Of a stretch of 64,000 bases of DNA, positions 20,701 through 29,257 are shown in pieces. Each line of letters begins with the position of its first letter. Position 1 is the first letter of the stretch. Made by a program: the position numbers and the translations under genes. Source of the DNA: AP-15 sp963700195 (GTDB taxonomy: Bacteria > Pseudomonadota > Alphaproteobacteria > ATCC43930 > CGMCC-115725). The notes under the pieces are model-generated. The model did no database searches. It was not told the DNA's origin and saw nothing but the letters and a program-made list of their open reading frames with translations. Where the stretch lies: contig CAVOWQ010000012.1 of assembly GCA_963700195.1 (NCBI GenBank), positions 84,560 through 148,559 of the forward strand. Direction: 5' to 3'.

Positions 20701-21756
20701 ATGACCGAGAACCTGCGCTGGAAGCGCCGTCCGCCGGGATCGACTTGGGGGGATTGGGGCCCCGACGATCAGCTCGGCCGGCTTAATCTGTTGACCCCGG
20801 AGAAGGTGCTCAAAGGCGTCGCCGAGGTGAAGGAAGGCCGCACCTTCTGCCTCAGCCTGCCGCTAGATTATCCGGGCGGCACCGTCGTCAATCCGCGCCG
20901 CCATCCGCCGCGGCTCATCGCCAACAAGCGTAACGGGATGCCCTACATCGCCTACCCGCTCGCCCGCGAGGACCCGAAACTGATCGACGTGGTCTGCGAC
21001 GACATCGTCGAGATGACATTGCAGTATTCGACGCAATGGGACAGCCTAGCCCATGTCGGGCAATTGTTTGACGCCGACGGCGACGGCAAGCCCGAAATCG
21101 TCTTCTATAACGGCTACCGCGCCGGCGAGGACATCATCGGGCCGATGGATTACCGCGACGGCGGCGCGGTGGAGCGCGGCGAGCATGTCGGGGCGCTGAA
21201 GCTGTCGATCGACCACATGGCGGCGCACGGCATACAGGGCCGCGGTGTGATGATCGACCTCGAGCGGCATTGCGGGCGCGGCGAAAGCTTTGTCGGCTAC
21301 GACCAGCTGATGCGGATCATGGAAGCAGACAAGGTCGAGGTCGAGGAGGGCGACCTGGTCTGCTTCCGAACCGGCTACGACCGGGTGATCCTCGGCATGA
21401 ATAAGAGTCCGGACGCCAAGGTGCTCGCCGCCAATCCCGGCGCCGGGCTCGACGGGCGCGATGAGCGGCTCCTCAACTGGATCACCAGATCAGGCGTCGT
21501 CGCGCTCATTTCCGACAACCGGGCGGTCGAGCAGATGCCCTCGCGCCCTTGCGAGAGCGAGGACCACTGCGCCTCGCTGCCGCTACACGCCCATTGCCTC
21601 TTCAAGCTCGGCGTCTATCTCGGCGAAATCTGGCACCTCTCCGACCTCGCCGATTGGCTGCGCGACCGCGGGCGCTCGCGGTTCCTCTTAACAGCCCCGC
21701 CCTTGCGGCTACCGGGCGCCGTCGGGTCCCCGGCCAACGCCATCGCGACGGTGTAG
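20701..21756 (+). CDS. Cyclase-family metal-dependent hydrolase
   Basis: Member of the cyclase / kynurenine formamidase-like fold family. The 351 aa product begins MTENLRWKRRPPGSTWGDWG after a GGGAGCAGAAG ribosome-binding region. STQWDSLAHVGQLFDADG is the family metal-binding region, and SIDHMAAHGIQGRGVMIDL follows. EDHCASLPLHAHCLFKLGVYLGE near the C-terminus is the second conserved block. The substrate cannot be named; the long form with N-terminal SxWGxxDxLG is found near catabolic genes. It follows the NHL protein on the same strand. Confidence 0.85.
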   Translation: MTENLRWKRRPPGSTWGDWGPDDQLGRLNLLTPEKVLKGVAEVKEGRTFCLSLPLDYPGGTVVNPRRHPPRLIANKRNGMPYIAYPLAREDPKLIDVVCDDIVEMTLQYSTQWDSLAHVGQLFDADGDGKPEIVFYNGYRAGEDIIGPMDYRDGGAVERGEHVGALKLSIDHMAAHGIQGRGVMIDLERHCGRGESFVGYDQLMRIMEADKVEVEEGDLVCFRTGYDRVILGMNKSPDAKVLAANPGAGLDGRDERLLNWITRSGVVALISDNRAVEQMPSRPCESEDHCASLPLHAHCLFKLGVYLGEIWHLSDLADWLRDRGRSRFLLTAPPLRLPGAVGSPANAIATV

Positions 21757-21760
21757 CCCC

Positions 21761-22547
21761 TCACCCCATCGTCGAATTGAAGGCGCCGCCGTCGAGCAGG
21801 AGGTTCTGGCCGACGATGAAACCGGCGGAGGCGCTGCATAAAAAGGCGCAGGCGTCGCCGAATTCGGCGGGGTCGCCGACCCGGCCTGTCGGGTTCGACT
21901 GGCCGCGCCTGGCGAGCATCTCCTCGAAGGAGACGTTCTGCCGCCGCGCGTCGTATTCGATGCCCGAACGCAGCCGGTCGGTCAGAAACGGGCCGGGCAA
22001 CAACCCGTTGATCGTCACATTGTGCTTTGCCACCTGCCGCGCGATGCCGGCGCAGAAAGCGGTGAGGCCCGCCCGCGCGCCGTTGCTCATGCCCGAGATT
22101 GGGTATCGGCGATTTCACCGAGCCCGAGGTGATGTTGACGATGCGGCCGAATTTGCGCTCGCACATGCCGTCGACGGTCGCCTTGATCAGCATGATCGGC
22201 GTCAGCATGTTGGCGTTGACCGCCTTTTGCCAGTCCTCCACCGACCATTCGCGGAAATCGCCGTGCGGCGGGCCGCCGCAATTATTGACGAGGATGTCGG
22301 GGTTCGGGCAGGCGGCGAGCGCAGCCGCGCGGCCGGCCTCGGTGGAGATGTCGCCGGCGACTGCCGTCACCTTGGCGCCGGTCTCCTTGCGGATCTCCTC
22401 TGCCGTATGCTCGAGGGTCTCGGAGGTCCGCGCGGTGATGGTCAACTCGACGCCGGCACGCCCCAGCGACATCGCGCAGGCCCGCCCCAACCCCTTGCTC
22501 GCCGCACAGACCAGAGCCTTTCGGTCGCGAATTCTCAAATCCAACAT
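21761..22547 (-). CDS. SDR-family oxidoreductase with SNxxR in place of YxxxK (frameshifted)
   Basis: Rossmann-fold short-chain dehydrogenase. LDLRIRDRKALVCAASKGLGRA carries the glycine motif (ASKGLGR), ILVNNCGGPPHG is the NNxG motif, and IVNITSGSVKSPIPNLG precedes the catalytic segment. The frame breaks near 22095; the next frame continues MSNGARAGLTAFCAGIAR, INGLLPGPFLTDRL and FLCSASAGFIVGQNLLLDGG. The usual Tyr-x-x-x-Lys is replaced by Ser-Asn-x-x-Arg, as in a known atypical SDR subgroup, so catalysis may differ. A GGAGG lies six bases before the ATG at 22547. Convergent with the cyclase gene. Confidence 0.85.
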
Positions 22548-22593
22548 GGCATCCTCCGCTGTGATCACGGCATAGTGTCATACATAGAGCGCG

Positions 22594-22845
22594 ATGAAAC
22601 TGACCCTGATCCTCGACCCGGCACCAATCGGCGTGCGCGCCAGTCTGATAGAAGAGTGGGACGAAGTCGCCCGCGCTACCAGGATGGTGCCGCGGGTGCG
22701 GGTGTTCGATACGGAGGAAGAGGCGCTCGCCTGGGGGCGCTTGCTGGCGCACCGCCGCGGGCTGAAACAGCTGTTCCTGACCGACAATAGAAAAAAGCCG
22801 CCGGCGGATGACCCCGGCTTAGCGCATCAGCTGTCTGGTCAATAG
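22594..22845 (+). CDS. Small hypothetical protein
   Basis: An 83 aa frame, MKLTLILDPAPIGVRASLIEEW onward, with a hydrophobic start and a charged middle (FDTEEEALAWGRLLAHRRG). Codon use looks like the local average and no better frame covers the stretch. It is divergent from the SDR gene and its end just overlaps the end of the glycine-rich lipoprotein gene. I do not recognise a family. No clear ribosome binding site. Confidence 0.5.
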   Translation: MKLTLILDPAPIGVRASLIEEWDEVARATRMVPRVRVFDTEEEALAWGRLLAHRRGLKQLFLTDNRKKPPADDPGLAHQLSGQ

Positions 22846-23450
22846 CCGGGGGGCGGCGCAACCGGCGCCCCGGGATAGGCGCCTGGATAGCCCCCAGGAT
22901 AGCCCCCAGGATAGCCCGCTGGACCGTAAGGCGGCGGGCTCGGAGGACCATACCGACCATAAGACGACTGGTCCGGTGGGCCGGAATAGGGCGATTGGCC
23001 CGGCGGTCCCGATAAACCGGGCACCGGGTTGCCATGGGCGCTCATGCACTGGGCATAGACGACATCGTATTGCTGCTGCAGCGATATCTGCGCATAAGGG
23101 GCGCCGCCTGCGTTCCCGAGGATGCCGAGAGCGCCGCAGAGGCCGCGCCAATCGCAGCCCCCTTCCCGGCGGCGCCTGCGGCCGCGCCGATCCCGGCTCC
23201 GAGCTCCGGCTCCAAGAGCGGTACTGAGGAGCGCGCCGCCTACCGCTTGATTGTTGGCTGCTGCCGCCGCCGGCGCGGTCTCCGCTGCGGCATATTGCTG
23301 GCAGGCCGCCTGATCGGCCGCAAAGGCGTCGAAACTCTTATTCGGCCCGGGCGCGACGGCAATGGTCGGCCCCGCCGGCGGCGCCACACATGCCGTCAAC
23401 GAAATCGCCGCAGCCACCGCGGCCACTACCCGCCGATCGATAGGTCTCAT
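22839..23450 (-). CDS. Glycine-zipper lipoprotein with C-terminal YAQCM and Pro/Gly/Tyr tail
   Basis: Exported protein of unknown function. A perfect GGAGGGGAA precedes the ATG at 23450. The signal reads MRPIDRRVVAAVAAAISLTAC with a lipobox, then a region rich in Ala and Gln. Between about 23115 and 23215 the main frame is Arg-rich, but a neighbouring frame gives GAGIGAAAGAAGKGAAIGAAS, a classic glycine zipper. Two compensating indels therefore bracket this part. The C-terminus has YDVVYAQCMSAHGNPVPG and a repetitive tail with GGYPGGYPGAYPG units. The next gene upstream carries the same YAQCM block. Confidence 0.75.
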   Translation of the reverse strand: MRPIDRRVVAAVAAAISLTACVAPPAGPTIAVAPGPNKSFDAFAADQAACQQYAAAETAPAAAAANNQAVGGALLSTALGAGARSRDRRGRRRRREGGCDWRGLCGALGILGNAGGAPYAQISLQQQYDVVYAQCMSAHGNPVPGLSGPPGQSPYSGPPDQSSYGRYGPPSPPPYGPAGYPGGYPGGYPGAYPGAPVAPPPGY

Positions 23451-23542
23451 TTCCCCTCCCGCTTCCCGAACGCAAGCCGATCTTGCGGCCGGTATTTCTA
23501 CGCACGCAAGCGGTAAGCGATCCCTTAAATGGGGATGGAACG

Positions 23543-23824
23543 CTAGTGCCCGCCGCCGATTGCCCCCGGTCCCGGCAACTCGCCCTGATAGCCCGGCGAA
23601 TCGGGTGACGGCGAGAAACCAGGCACGACATAGCCTCTGGCATACATGCATTGAGCGTACATCGTGTCGTAGGGCAGCGCGTGTTGTGCGACGGCGTATC
23701 CTCGGCAAATCGCCGCTACAGCGGCGGCGGGATCGTAAACCTCGCCTGCTCCCTCCGCCGCCGGGAGGATCTGCGTAACCGCGACCATGCATACGGCGAG
23801 CGCCACACCACCTCTTGGCACAAC
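23543..23824 (-). CDS. Small exported protein with YAQCM block
   Basis: About 93 aa. A GTG at 23824 gives a signal-like start (GGVALAVCMVAVTQIL, then AEGAGEVYDP); an ATG further upstream would overlap the aldo/keto reductase gene. The core YDTMYAQCMYARGYVVPGF matches YDVVYAQCMSAHGNPVPG of the neighbouring lipoprotein, and the tail is Pro/Gly-rich as well. The two are adjacent on the same strand and look like diverged duplicates. Function unknown. Confidence 0.55.
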   Translation of the reverse strand, partial: VVPRGGVALAVCMVAVTQILPAAEGAGEVYDPAAAVAAICRGYAVAQHALPYDTMYAQCMYARGYVVPGFSPSPDSPGYQGELPGPGAIGGGH

Positions 23825-23861
23825 AACCCGATCGTCTTTAATTTCCCTCTTTCGCTTCGTA

Positions 23862-24839
23862 TCAGATCCCGAGTGCCCTGCCGAGCAAATCGGAGTAGCG
23901 CGCGCCGGCTGCCGCACCCGGCCGGAAGATCCGTTCGAGAGCCTCTGCGGTCGCTGGGGATGGCCGGATTTCTGAAGCGGCGGCGTTTTCCTCCAGCCAT
24001 TGGCGGTGGCTGGTGCCGGCGATCGGCACGATCGAGGGGCCGCGGGACAGCACCCAAGCGAGCGCCAATTGCGCCGGCGTGCATCCTTCGACCACGGCCA
24101 GCCCGCGCAACTCGGCGACGAGCTCTAGGTTGCGCGGCAGATTCTCCGGTTGGAAGCGCGGCATGCGTAGCCGCGCATCCCCGGACCGCAGCTCCTCTGG
24201 CCGGGTCACGGCGCCGGTCAAAAAGCCGCGGCCGAGCGGGCTGTAGGCGACAAAGCCGATGCCGAGCTCACTGCAAAGGCCGAGAATTTCGCCTTCGACG
24301 TCGCGGGTCCACAGCGAATACTCGATCTGCACCGCAGACATAGGGTGCGTCGCGTGAGCCCGCCGGATCGTCTGCGGGCCCGCTTCCGAGATCCCGAGAA
24401 AACGCACCTTGCCCGCGCGGACGAGTTCGCTCATCGCCCCGACCGTGTCCTCGATCGGCACCGTCGGATCGACCCGGTGAATGTAATAGAGGTCGATGAT
24501 TTCGGTCCGCAGCCGCTGTAGGCTGCGCTCGCATGCCTCCTTGACGTATTCCGGCCGGCCGTCCGCCGTTGGCGTTCCGTCGGGCCGCCTCAGGTTGCCG
24601 AACTTGCTGGCGATGACATAATCATGCCGTCGCCCGTCGACCGCCCGGCTGATCAGCTCCTCGTTGCGGCCGTTGCCATAGGCGTCCGATGTGTCGAGGA
24701 AGTCGATGCCCAGTTCACGGGCGCGGCGGATCGTGTCGATCGCCGATGCAGGATCGGGCTCGCCATAAAACAGCGTCATCGTTGCGCAGCCGAGGCCGAG
24801 CGCCGAGACTTCCAGTGTCCCGAGCTGTCGCCGCTCCAT
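23862..24839 (-). CDS. Aldo/keto reductase
   Basis: NADPH-dependent TIM-barrel oxidoreductase. The 325 aa protein starts MERRQLGTLEVSALGLGC. The catalytic tetrad is visible: Asp in FLDTSDAYG, Tyr in the same block (DAYG), Lys in VIASKFG, and His in YYIHRVDP. ISEAGPQTIRRAHATHP, VAYSPLGRGFLTG and IVPIAGTSHRQWLEENAAA are standard family blocks for YghZ-like and plant-type reductases. Substrate unknown. Confidence 0.93.
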   Translation of the reverse strand: MERRQLGTLEVSALGLGCATMTLFYGEPDPASAIDTIRRARELGIDFLDTSDAYGNGRNEELISRAVDGRRHDYVIASKFGNLRRPDGTPTADGRPEYVKEACERSLQRLRTEIIDLYYIHRVDPTVPIEDTVGAMSELVRAGKVRFLGISEAGPQTIRRAHATHPMSAVQIEYSLWTRDVEGEILGLCSELGIGFVAYSPLGRGFLTGAVTRPEELRSGDARLRMPRFQPENLPRNLELVAELRGLAVVEGCTPAQLALAWVLSRGPSIVPIAGTSHRQWLEENAAASEIRPSPATAEALERIFRPGAAAGARYSDLLGRALGI

Positions 24840-24852
24840 TCGAACTATTATC

Positions 24853-25812
24853 CTAGGCCGCCAATCGCGGGAAAGCCGCGCCGGTGCGGCCGGCGTTATA
24901 GCGCCACAACATCACGGCGATCGCAACGACCGTGAGGCCAGCGACTATGATGGCCCATGGCTGTGCGCCAAGCCGCTCGAACCATTGAGTGTAGAGATGG
25001 ATCGCGCCGAAAGTGGCGGCGGTGTTGACGACCCACCGCCGGTTCACGGAAGCGCCCCAGATCCCGACGGCGACGAGCAGCACCGCCCATCCGATCACGA
25101 AAACCAGATCGGGGATATGCCATCCCGCGGCGCGCCAGGTCTGCCAGCTTCCCCGGCTCCCCGAGGTATCGCCGTGGACCCAGCTTTCGCCCAGATAGTC
25201 GCCCCATAACGAGCCGACCCAGAACCCGAGATTGACGAGGAGCAGCGACACGCGGGCGAACACCAGCGCCAGCTTCTCATAGGCCGGTTCTACGTGCCGC
25301 GAGACGAAATAGGCCGCCGCGGCGAGCAGCGAAAACGTGACGATCGTGATCGCCGGCTCGCTGACGATCAGCATGTAGGTCGCGTGCGCATAACCGGTGC
25401 TGCTGCCGAGCGCCCCGGCGACCGCTAACGGCACCAGAGCCATCAGCAAGCTGCTGCGGATCAGCGCCGCGAGCGCGAACAGCAAAGCGACCGTGAAAGC
25501 GGTACCGGCAAAGGCCCCTTCGAACAGACCGATCACGCCACCCGACAGCAGCAACGCGCCGATGATTGTGGTCGCCGTCCCGAGCAGGCCCCATTGTTCC
25601 GAGGCGCGGAACGTCACGGCAACGCCGATCAGCACGAAGGCGATGCCGAGCGCTGCCCCAGCCTCAAAGGAGGGGTCGAGGGCTAGGATGCCGGCGGACA
25701 CGGCAGCTGCGCCAAAAACCATCAACGCATTGATCGCCAAAATGGTCGTGTCGCGGGAAGCGAGGGTTTTCAGCCTCTCCGCCTCGCCAGGGGTGATTTT
25801 GCCTTCCTGCAC
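24853..25812 (-). CDS. DUF2157-like polytopic membrane protein
   Basis: About 319 aa with eight or more membrane segments. An N-terminal cytoplasmic part (LVQEGKITPGEAERLKTLASRD) matches the short helical region that opens DUF2157 proteins. The reading frame stays open upstream as IIKIVLDITRLVQEGK, which looks like genuine protein, but no ATG occurs there; the GTG at 25812 is therefore only a provisional start, and GAGAGGAGG lies further up. The C-terminus reaches to 13 bases before the aldo/keto reductase gene, so the pair probably shares a transcript. Function unknown. Confidence 0.65.
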   Translation of the reverse strand: MQEGKITPGEAERLKTLASRDTTILAINALMVFGAAAVSAGILALDPSFEAGAALGIAFVLIGVAVTFRASEQWGLLGTATTIIGALLLSGGVIGLFEGAFAGTAFTVALLFALAALIRSSLLMALVPLAVAGALGSSTGYAHATYMLIVSEPAITIVTFSLLAAAAYFVSRHVEPAYEKLALVFARVSLLLVNLGFWVGSLWGDYLGESWVHGDTSGSRGSWQTWRAAGWHIPDLVFVIGWAVLLVAVGIWGASVNRRWVVNTAATFGAIHLYTQWFERLGAQPWAIIVAGLTVVAIAVMLWRYNAGRTGAAFPRLAA

Positions 25813-25925
25813 CAGCCGTGTGATGTCCAGAACGATCTTGATGATCCGCCTCCTCTCTGGGCGTTAGCGCAGCTGCATTATGCGGGGCTGATGACAACCT
25901 CGACACCGCGCACTAAGGTCGTGAT

Positions 25926-26822
25926 ATGGATGGTGAATTCGTGTCCCGGCCCGCCGCCGCCGGGGTTCTCGACCTCTACGAACCGGCAGCACGCAGGCTG
26001 CCGCTCGTCCTCGCCTCGCCCCATAGCGGGTCCGAGTATCCGGCGGATTTCGTGGCGGCTTCGCGGCTCGACCCGCTGGCCCTGCGGCAATCCGAAGACA
26101 GCTTTGTCGACGAGCTGTTCGCCGCCGCCCCACAGCTCGGCGCCCCGCTGCTCTCGGCCCGCTTTCCGCGGGCTTATCTCGACGTCAACCGGGAAGCTTA
26201 CGAGCTTGACCCGACGATGTTCTCCGACGCCTTGCCGAGCTATGTCAATGCGGGCTCGCCGCGGGTTCGCATCGGGCTCGGCACGATCGCCCGCATCGTT
26301 GCCAGCGGCGAGAACATCTATGCCGGGAAGTTGCGCTTCGTCGATGCCGAACGGCGCATCGAGTGCCTCTACCACCCTTACCATCAAGTGCTGCGCCGGC
26401 TGGTTCAAGAGACCGTGGACATGTTCGGCGGCTATCTTCTCGTCGATTGCCATTCGATGCCGTCGAGCTCCGGCTGCGGTCAAGATGGCGCCGATATTGT
26501 GCTCGGCGATTGCTACGGCGCCGCCTGCGCTCCCCGGATCCTCGAGACAACCTGCGGGTTTCTCGCCGAGCGTGGTTTCAAGGTCGCGATCAATGCGCCC
26601 TATGCCGGGGGTTTCACGACGGGATTTTACGGACGGCCGAGCGTGCATTGCCACGCGCTGCAGATCGAGATCAACCGGGCGCTATACATGGACGAACGCA
26701 GCTTTTGCAGAAAGCCGAATTTTGCGCGGCTGGTCAAAGACCTCGCCGATCTGATCGAGCGGCTGGGCCAAGCCGTGCAGGACTGCCTGCCAAAGACCGC
26801 CTGTAAGGCCGGCCAAGATTAA
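25926..26822 (+). CDS. N-formylglutamate amidohydrolase-family protein
   Basis: Zinc-dependent amidohydrolase of the HutG-like family. LVLASPHSGSEYP near residue 30 holds the first metal ligand region, FPRAYLDVNREAYELDP is the conserved middle block, and YLLVDCHSMPSSS carries the next ligand. INAPYAGGFTTGFYGRP and ALQIEINRALYMDE complete the family pattern. At 298 aa the length is normal. It stands alone rather than beside other histidine-degradation genes, so the natural substrate could be another N-formyl amino acid. Confidence 0.88.
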   Translation: MDGEFVSRPAAAGVLDLYEPAARRLPLVLASPHSGSEYPADFVAASRLDPLALRQSEDSFVDELFAAAPQLGAPLLSARFPRAYLDVNREAYELDPTMFSDALPSYVNAGSPRVRIGLGTIARIVASGENIYAGKLRFVDAERRIECLYHPYHQVLRRLVQETVDMFGGYLLVDCHSMPSSSGCGQDGADIVLGDCYGAACAPRILETTCGFLAERGFKVAINAPYAGGFTTGFYGRPSVHCHALQIEINRALYMDERSFCRKPNFARLVKDLADLIERLGQAVQDCLPKTACKAGQD

Positions 26823-26939
26823 ATCAAGGTCCTCGATGACTTACCGATTTTTCCCGCTATTCCTGCGAAAGCGCAGGGCTGTCCGGGGAAAATTTCCTTG
26901 CAAGGATAACCTGTTGGGGACTCGCTGGAAGTAACCCAA

Positions 26940-27200
26940 GGTCGTCTTGCGCGGACTTGATCCGCGTATCCACGCCTTTGTTTCGGGCGCTCGAGGGCGT
27001 GGATGGCCGGGCCAAGCCCGGCCAAGACGAAACCAGGGGCCGATTTCCTCCTTTATGCCGCCGCACGATTTTCCCCGGACAGCCGTGGCGCGAAAGCGGG
27101 AATCCAGGGACTGTAGGGCCGCAGCGGTTCCCCCTGTTCGAGCCAGGGGCAGGCTCTGGACCCCCGCTTTTGCCGGGAAGACGATACACGTCGTAAAGAC
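26940..27200. repeat. Two intergenic palindromic repeat elements
   Basis: The 500 bases between 26823 and 27321 contain no gene that I can support. The part 26940-27035 has GTCTTGCGCGGACTTGATCC and GGCCGGGCCAAGCCCGGCCA, a strong dyad of the type often seen between genes in Alphaproteobacteria. The part 27080-27190 has CGCGAAAGCGGGAATCCAGG and GACCCCCGCTTTTGCCGGGA, a second family whose two halves pair with each other. Confidence 0.65.
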
Positions 27201-27321
27201 GCACTTCTCATTTTGAGCGGGGCTCTGAGGCTCGACATTTCAATTGATGCGCCCCCCTGGCAGTCACATTTGAGGAGTGGCGCAACCGCGCGTGGGAGGG
27301 CGCGAATTTCGGAGTAGGTCG

Positions 27322-28194
27322 ATGCCCAAGATCCGGGAGGATTTTAGTTCGGATTTTTCGATCGAGCAGAATTGGCAGGATTATAGCGAAGAAGAGCACG
27401 CGATCTGGAGGCTGCTGTTTGAACGCCAGCAGCGGCTCCTGGTGGGCCGTGCCTGCCATGAGTTTCTCGACGGGCTCGGCGCACTCGGGGTCGCGGCGGA
27501 AGGGATTCCGGATCTCCAAAAATTGAGCGAGGTGCTCGACGCCGCAACCGGGTGGCGGATCATCGCGGTGCCCGGTCTGGTTCCCGACGATGTTTTCTTT
27601 GCTTGTCTTGCCCGCCGCCGGTTTCCGTCGACCTGTTTCATCCGGCGGCGCGAACAGCTCGATTATCTCCAGGAGCCAGACATTTTCCACGATATCTGCG
27701 GCCACGTGCCGCTGCTGATGAACCCGGTTTTCGCCGACTACATGCAGGCCTACGGGGAAGGCGGAATCAAGGCATTGGGGCTCGGGCACCTGCAGCATCT
27801 GGCCCGGCTGTACTGGTATACCGTCGAGTTCGGATTGATCGAAGCCCAGGAAGGCCTACGCATCTATGGCTCGGGCATCCTCTCTTCCGCCGGGGAGGCG
27901 GTCTATTCTCTCAACGACCCCCGGCCAAGCCGAATTCGGTTCGACTTGCGGCGGGTGATGCGGACCCGCTACCGCATCGACGATTTCCAGAAGACCTATT
28001 TCGTGATCGACGACTTCGAGCAGCTGTTCGATGCGACCCGACCCGATTTCGCGCCGATCTACCGCGAGATTGCGGCGGAGCCCGACATCGAGCCCGGAGC
28101 ATTGGTCGGTTCGGACCGCAAATTCGATCAGGCTTCGGCGGGTCGGTTAAGCCCGGGGAAAAAATTGGGGGCAAAAAAATGGGCCGCAGATTGA
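27322..28194 (+). CDS. phhA: Phenylalanine 4-hydroxylase
   Basis: Iron- and pterin-dependent monooxygenase turning Phe into Tyr. The 290 aa protein from MPKIREDFSSDFSIEQNW lacks a regulatory domain, as in bacteria. The iron site is seen as DIFHDICGHVPLL (two His ligands) and YTVEFGLIEAQEGLRIYGSGILSS (Glu ligand). GWRIIAVPGLVPDDVFFACLA and RRRFPSTCFIRR are the pterin and substrate regions. I chose the second ATG because the preceding residues are not conserved in character. No pterin dehydratase gene (phhB) is adjacent. Confidence 0.95.
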   Translation: MPKIREDFSSDFSIEQNWQDYSEEEHAIWRLLFERQQRLLVGRACHEFLDGLGALGVAAEGIPDLQKLSEVLDAATGWRIIAVPGLVPDDVFFACLARRRFPSTCFIRRREQLDYLQEPDIFHDICGHVPLLMNPVFADYMQAYGEGGIKALGLGHLQHLARLYWYTVEFGLIEAQEGLRIYGSGILSSAGEAVYSLNDPRPSRIRFDLRRVMRTRYRIDDFQKTYFVIDDFEQLFDATRPDFAPIYREIAAEPDIEPGALVGSDRKFDQASAGRLSPGKKLGAKKWAAD

Positions 28195-28204
28195 CCGCGG
28201 CCCA
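28179..28204 (+). terminator. Hairpin at the end of phhA
   Basis: GGGCCGC, nine bases, GCGGCCC form a seven-base-pair stem overlapping the phhA stop codon. It lacks a T-run, so intrinsic termination would be weak. Confidence 0.35.
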
Positions 28205-28234
28205 AGTTTAGGGAGGAAACGCCTAGAAGACGTA

Positions 28235-28264
28235 CGGTAACACCACAACCAGTGATCGTTACCG
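28235..28264. promoter_or_regulatory. Dyad CGGTAAC / GTTACCG upstream of otsB
   Basis: A perfect seven-base inverted repeat with a 16-base spacer, in the otherwise gene-free interval 28195-28387, about 125 bp before otsB. This spacing could suit a dimeric repressor or a small stem-loop. No known operator recognised. Confidence 0.3.
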
Positions 28265-28387
28265 CACTGCACAATTTAGGGCATCGGGCCGCGAAGTCAA
28301 GACTCTTTTTCGAAACGCCTTGGCCGGGCTGGGGAATAGCGTTCAGCTCAGGCATTTAGCGTACCTCCCGCGGGAGAGGAATGTGCG

Positions 28388-29161
28388 ATGCACAAAGACG
28401 CTTCTCTGACGGCCGCCGAATTATCGGTGCCGCCACTCGATCCGGAGGCGGCACTGTTCCTCGACGTCGATGGGACGCTGCTCGAGATCGCGTCCCGTCC
28501 GGAACTGGTTAAAGTACCAGACGGCTTGCCGCTGCTGCTGATCCGGCTTTCGGCCCAGCGCGGGGGAGCGCTTGCCTTGATCAGCGGCCGCCCGCTGGCT
28601 CAGCTCGACCGGCTGTTCCAGCCGTGGCAAGGCGCCGCAGCGGGTCTGCACGGGCTTCAGCGACGCCGCGCCGACGGGACCCTCGCTTGCCTGGCCGACG
28701 GCGACAGTGCAGCAGCGCTCGATCGCCTGCGCCCAAAGCTAGCGGCGCTCGCAGCGGATGGAGCCGGCCTCACTCTCGAGGACAAAGGTGGAACGCTCGC
28801 GCTTCATTACCGTGCGATGCCCCATCGAGAGGCGGAGATCCGGACCCTCGTTGAGGCGCTCCACCGTGAGATGGCTTCGATCTTGCGCCTGATCATGGGC
28901 AAGATGATCGTCGAATTCCAACCCCGCGGTGCGGACAAGGGGCAGGCCATCGCCGCCTTTTTGGCCGAACCGCCGTTCGTCGGACGTCGCCCCGTTTTTG
29001 TCGGGGACGACACGACGGACGAGGACGGCTTTGCCGAAATCCGCCGCCGCGGCGGCGTCGCGATCCGGGTCGGGTCCTTCGGCGGTGCAACGGCCGCAAA
29101 TTACCGCCTGCCTTCGGTCGAAGCAGTGCTCGCTTGGCTCGCGAGCCGCAGCCTGTGCTAA
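28388..29161 (+). CDS. otsB: Trehalose-6-phosphate phosphatase
   Basis: HAD-family phosphatase giving trehalose. The 257 aa protein has ALFLDVDGTLLEIA with the two catalytic Asp residues near residue 27, ALISGRPLAQLDRL, GLHGLQRR, VEFQPRGADKGQAI with the motif III Lys, and PVFVGDDTTDEDGF (motif IV). A purine-rich GGAGAGGAATG precedes the ATG. It comes before otsA and glk on the same strand; together they convert UDP-glucose and glucose-6-phosphate to trehalose and recover glucose. Confidence 0.94.
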   Translation: MHKDASLTAAELSVPPLDPEAALFLDVDGTLLEIASRPELVKVPDGLPLLLIRLSAQRGGALALISGRPLAQLDRLFQPWQGAAAGLHGLQRRRADGTLACLADGDSAAALDRLRPKLAALAADGAGLTLEDKGGTLALHYRAMPHREAEIRTLVEALHREMASILRLIMGKMIVEFQPRGADKGQAIAAFLAEPPFVGRRPVFVGDDTTDEDGFAEIRRRGGVAIRVGSFGGATAANYRLPSVEAVLAWLASRSLC

Positions 29162-29257
29162 GCATCGTCAAGGTTAAAATTGACGTAGCGAAATGATCGC
29201 TACCGGAACATAATCGAAGACCCGGCGTTAACTCGGGCATGTTGCGGCGAGGCGGAA

